Source: an uncultured Caulobacter sp. | GTDB taxonomy: Bacteria > Pseudomonadota > Alphaproteobacteria > Caulobacterales > Caulobacteraceae | Assembly (NCBI GenBank): GCA_937925635.1 | Contig: CALALX010000060.1 | Location: forward strand, 1 to 5,489 | Length of the DNA stretch: 5,489 nucleotides | Direction of reading: 5' to 3' | Notes under the pieces: generated by a model | What the model saw: only the letters and a program-made list of their open reading frames with translations | Database searches by the model: none | Told to the model about the DNA's origin: nothing | Translations under genes and position numbers: made by a program | Part shown: positions 3,195 to 5,489 of the stretch, piece after piece | Numbering within the stretch: position 1 is the stretch's first letter | Layout: the number at the start of each line of letters is the position of its first letter

Positions 3195-5489
3195 TGCCGA
3201 AATTTAGCGCCTCGCCTCGCTTTAATATCTCGTAGATTACCCCTTCGAAAATTGGCAAGGCTTGGCGATCTTTGCTCAAGAGATGAGTTGCCAAAGCACG
3301 GTGCGACGACATGGCGCGGACCAACGCCGCCTCAATTGCGCCGGGAAGGTTGCCTTTCATTGCTTGGTCCTTCGAGTTCTTTTCGATCTGCGCCATGACC
3401 ACCCGGTTTTCCCGGGTAATCGCCGCCACCTGGTTCACGAAGGCGACCTGGTCCTCGATTGGCGTCGCCTGACCGAAGAGGCTGTTCAGCCGTTCGATCA
3501 GTTCCTGGATGTAGACAGGCAACGCCCCTGGGCGCCCGCCGCCACCGCCACCTTTGACGGGCTCGAGGACTGGTTCCTCAGGTTCCGGTTCGTCTCCGGT
3601 TGGTTCGCGTTCCGCTATCTGGTACCCGGTCAGCGCGATCCCGTGCAGGTCGATCTGGTTGGGCGGGATCCCGTCCAGCCGGTTCGCCAGCAGCTTGGCG
3701 AAGGCAGCGAAGGTCTCGAGGTCCGGGTCCCCGAGGTCGACCAGCTGCGCAATATAGGCGTAGAGCCGACCAAACCGGGCAAGACCCGCCTTGAAATCCG
3801 TGAGGGAGACGATCGCCGTCTCGACCTGTTCGCGCTCGTGATCGGCGCGCTTCATCCCGTCCTCGTTCCCGGCGCTCTTCGCACGCTGCCAGGCGTCCTC
3901 GGCCGTGCCCGCCCGGTCCCGCAGCTCGGCCAGGCGCCGGTTATAGGCGTCGGTCGGCTCCTGGGTGGCTGCGAACATCGCCTTGTGCGCCGCCTCGTCA
4001 TCGGCGCCGCTGAGGGCCGCGACCGCAGTCCGGAACCGGGCCCGCTGGAAGGCGAGCACGTGCGTGTCGTCATAGAGCCCTTGTTCGTCGAGGAAGCCCT
4101 TCAGGTCATAGATGACGTTGAGGTTCTGAACCTCCTCAATCCGGGCGCCCCGATCATACTGGGCGAAGGCAGCCCGGACCACGTCCGGGTCGTTGATGAA
4201 GTCGATGATAAAGGTCTGGTCCTTCCCCGGGAAAGTCCGGTTCAGGCGGGAAAAGGTCTGGACGATCTCGACCGCGTTCGCGATCTTCTTATCGACATAC
4301 ATCGCGACCAGCTTCGGCTGGTCGAACCCGGTCTGGAACTTGTTCGCGACCAGCATCACCCGGTATTCCGGCCGGTCAAAGACGTGGCGCAGGTCCTTTC
4401 CGGCGGCGTCCGGGTTCATGTTCGCCTCGGTGAACTCAGCGTCCTCTTCGACCACGAACGCATCCCCCTGAAGCAGTTCGTCGTTCGGGTGCATGACCTC
4501 GCGCCCTGTCAATTTGCCGGAGAAGGCGACCAGGGCCCGGATGTTGCCATAGGCGGGGTTCGCGACGATGAAGGCGTCGAAGGCCCGCTTGTACCTGACA
4601 GCGGAGGCCCGGGAGCTGGTGACGACCATCGCCTTCGCTTTCCCGTCCAGCAGGTGGGCCACGTTCTTCGAGAAATGTTCGATGATGAACCGGACCTTCT
4701 GGGTGACGTTCGTCGGGTGAAGCGTCATCCATTTCGCCAGCGCGCGCTTCGCCGCCTTCCCGTCGACCCGTTTCTCCTCGACGATCTCCTGGCCCAGGTT
4801 GAACGCGGTCTTGTAGGGGACGTAGCCCCGCAGGACATCGAGGATGAACCCTTCCTCGATCGCCTGCCGCATCTCATATTTGTGGAACGAGACCGGGAGA
4901 TTGTCGTTCCCCGACGGGCGGGACGGGTCGGTCGGACGTCCAAAGAGCATCATGGTCGAATGTTTCGGGGTCGCCGTGAAGGCGAAATGGGACACGTTCG
5001 CCGGGCGTTTCCGGGCCCGCTGGATTTCCAGGAGGATGTCCTCGACCGTCATATCCGCCGCGTCCTTCCGGGCGGACAGGGCCAGTGTCGCCTGAAGTTT
5101 TGATGCCGTGTTCCCGGTCTGCGAATTGTGCGCCTCGTCGATGATCACCGCGAAGTTCCGGTCCCGCAGCGACCGCTCGGTCAGGATTGCCTCCATCGCG
5201 AAGGGGAAGGTCTGGATGGTCACCACGATGATCGGGGTGCCCTTCAGCATCGCCTCGCTCAGCTGGTCGCTCTTCGACTTAGACGAGGTTTCCCGCTCGA
5301 TGGCCGCGATCAGCCCCTTCTGGTGGTCGATCTGCTGGACCGCGTCCTGCAACTGGCCGTCCAGGACGTTACGGTCCGTCACGATGATCACCGTGTCGAA
5401 AATCGGCGTCCCGTCATCCCGGCGCAGCTTCACCAGGTCATGCGCCGTCCAGGCGATGGTCGAGGTCTTGCCGGACCCCGCGCTGTGCT
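3187..5489 (-). CDS. hsdR: Type I restriction-modification R subunit (HsdR), helicase motor and C-terminal region; 5' end outside window
   Basis: ATP-dependent DNA translocase/endonuclease subunit of a type I restriction system; it works in the cytoplasm with HsdM and HsdS. The frame is open from the window edge, and 766 complete codons are visible, beginning HSAGSGKTSTIAW. That is Walker A (GSGKT, visible residues 4-8), so a start at the GTG at 5433 would be false. SF2 motifs follow in order: VIIDEAHNSQTG with DEAH at 117-120 (5139-5128), FTATPK at 170-175, VANKFQTGFDQPKL at 380-393, and QTFSRLNR at 410-417. After these comes the helical C-terminal part with an acidic/Pro stretch and a six-Gly linker (646-651), then a final helical domain that normally contacts the methyltransferase, ending at TGA 3189-3187. 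Full HsdR is usually about 1000-1100 residues, so roughly 250-300 N-terminal residues with the PD-(D/E)xK nuclease are off the edge. No frameshift or lost motif is seen. Its stop overlaps the zorA-like start by 8 bp. Codon use turns markedly less GC-rich over the last 30-40 codons. Confidence 0.95.
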   Translation of the reverse strand, partial: HSAGSGKTSTIAWTAHDLVKLRRDDGTPIFDTVIIVTDRNVLDGQLQDAVQQIDHQKGLIAAIERETSSKSKSDQLSEAMLKGTPIIVVTIQTFPFAMEAILTERSLRDRNFAVIIDEAHNSQTGNTASKLQATLALSARKDAADMTVEDILLEIQRARKRPANVSHFAFTATPKHSTMMLFGRPTDPSRPSGNDNLPVSFHKYEMRQAIEEGFILDVLRGYVPYKTAFNLGQEIVEEKRVDGKAAKRALAKWMTLHPTNVTQKVRFIIEHFSKNVAHLLDGKAKAMVVTSSRASAVRYKRAFDAFIVANPAYGNIRALVAFSGKLTGREVMHPNDELLQGDAFVVEEDAEFTEANMNPDAAGKDLRHVFDRPEYRVMLVANKFQTGFDQPKLVAMYVDKKIANAVEIVQTFSRLNRTFPGKDQTFIIDFINDPDVVRAAFAQYDRGARIEEVQNLNVIYDLKGFLDEQGLYDDTHVLAFQRARFRTAVAALSGADDEAAHKAMFAATQEPTDAYNRRLAELRDRAGTAEDAWQRAKSAGNEDGMKRADHEREQVETAIVSLTDFKAGLARFGRLYAYIAQLVDLGDPDLETFAAFAKLLANRLDGIPPNQIDLHGIALTGYQIAEREPTGDEPEPEEPVLEPVKGGGGGGRPGALPVYIQELIERLNSLFGQATPIEDQVAFVNQVAAITRENRVVMAQIEKNSKDQAMKGNLPGAIEAALVRAMSSHRALATHLLSKDRQALPIFEGVIYEILKRGEALNFGID

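Noticed and set aside
3222..3249. Possible minus-strand promoter TTCGAA-16-TATTAA in the 3' end of hsdR
   Set aside because: Only 3 of 6 and 4 of 6 positions match sigma-70 boxes, and the segment is coding. The AT-rich context makes chance matches likely, although it is the only plausible place for an internal promoter ahead of zorA.
3401..3417. Hairpin acccgg-ttttc-ccgggt as a terminator
   Set aside because: It is only 6 bp, lies inside hsdR, and has no T-run following on either strand.
3262..5103. 613-codon plus-strand open frame antisense to hsdR
   Set aside because: It mirrors hsdR codons in GC-rich DNA, where strong G/C third positions suppress stops on the other strand. Its translation is low-complexity Arg/Asp/Val/Leu with no recognisable domain, while the opposite strand has every SF2 helicase motif.
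5431..5433. GTG at 5433 as the hsdR start
   Set aside because: The frame stays open to the window edge and encodes HSAGSGKT (Walker A) upstream of it, so the gene begins outside the window.

Overview
The window is one dense, high-GC stretch with all genes on the minus strand, read from the right edge to the left edge in the order hsdR (5' end cut off) > zorA-like > zorB-like > start of a fourth gene (cut off). There is almost no non-coding DNA: hsdR and the zorA-like gene overlap by 8 bp (if the TTG start is used), zorA and zorB are separated by 2 bp, and zorB overlaps the next gene by an ATGA (4 bp). It looks like one transcription unit in an anti-phage defence island of a GC-rich Gram-negative bacterium. 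A proteobacterium is likely, and an alphaproteobacterium is only a guess from composition. No chromosomal or plasmid backbone gene is visible to fix the host.

Right part (3187-5489): the motor and C-terminal part of a type I restriction-modification R subunit. The window edge falls on its Walker A motif, so the N-terminal nuclease domain and the hsdM/hsdS partners lie outside. All helicase motifs that can be seen are intact.

Middle (1071-3194): a MotA/TolQ/ExbB-type inner-membrane channel protein with three predicted membrane segments and a roughly 450-residue Ala-rich coiled-coil cytoplasmic tail, the architecture of ZorA. Left (58-1068): its partner, a MotB/OmpA-type protein with one membrane helix carrying an Asp, an unusually long periplasmic coiled coil and a peptidoglycan-binding OmpA-like domain, i.e. 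ZorB-like. The last 61 bases start a new ORF (20 codons visible) in the place where the Zorya effector gene is expected. It cannot be identified, so the Zorya type cannot be assigned.

Working model: HsdR and its off-window partners would cut unmodified DNA in the cytoplasm. The ZorA/ZorB pair would form a proton-driven, peptidoglycan-anchored motor whose tail recruits or signals to cytoplasmic effectors encoded just to the left. The points most worth following are the close fusion of hsdR to a Zorya-like operon, the long coiled coil in ZorB, a cluster of three hairpins with complementary loops in codons 8-33 of zorB, a sharp fall in third-position GC around the hsdR/zorA junction, and a G8 tract at the zorB/next-gene overlap. 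No tRNA, rRNA, CRISPR array, insertion sequence, att site or terminator was seen, and there is no gene-free stretch over 300 bases.
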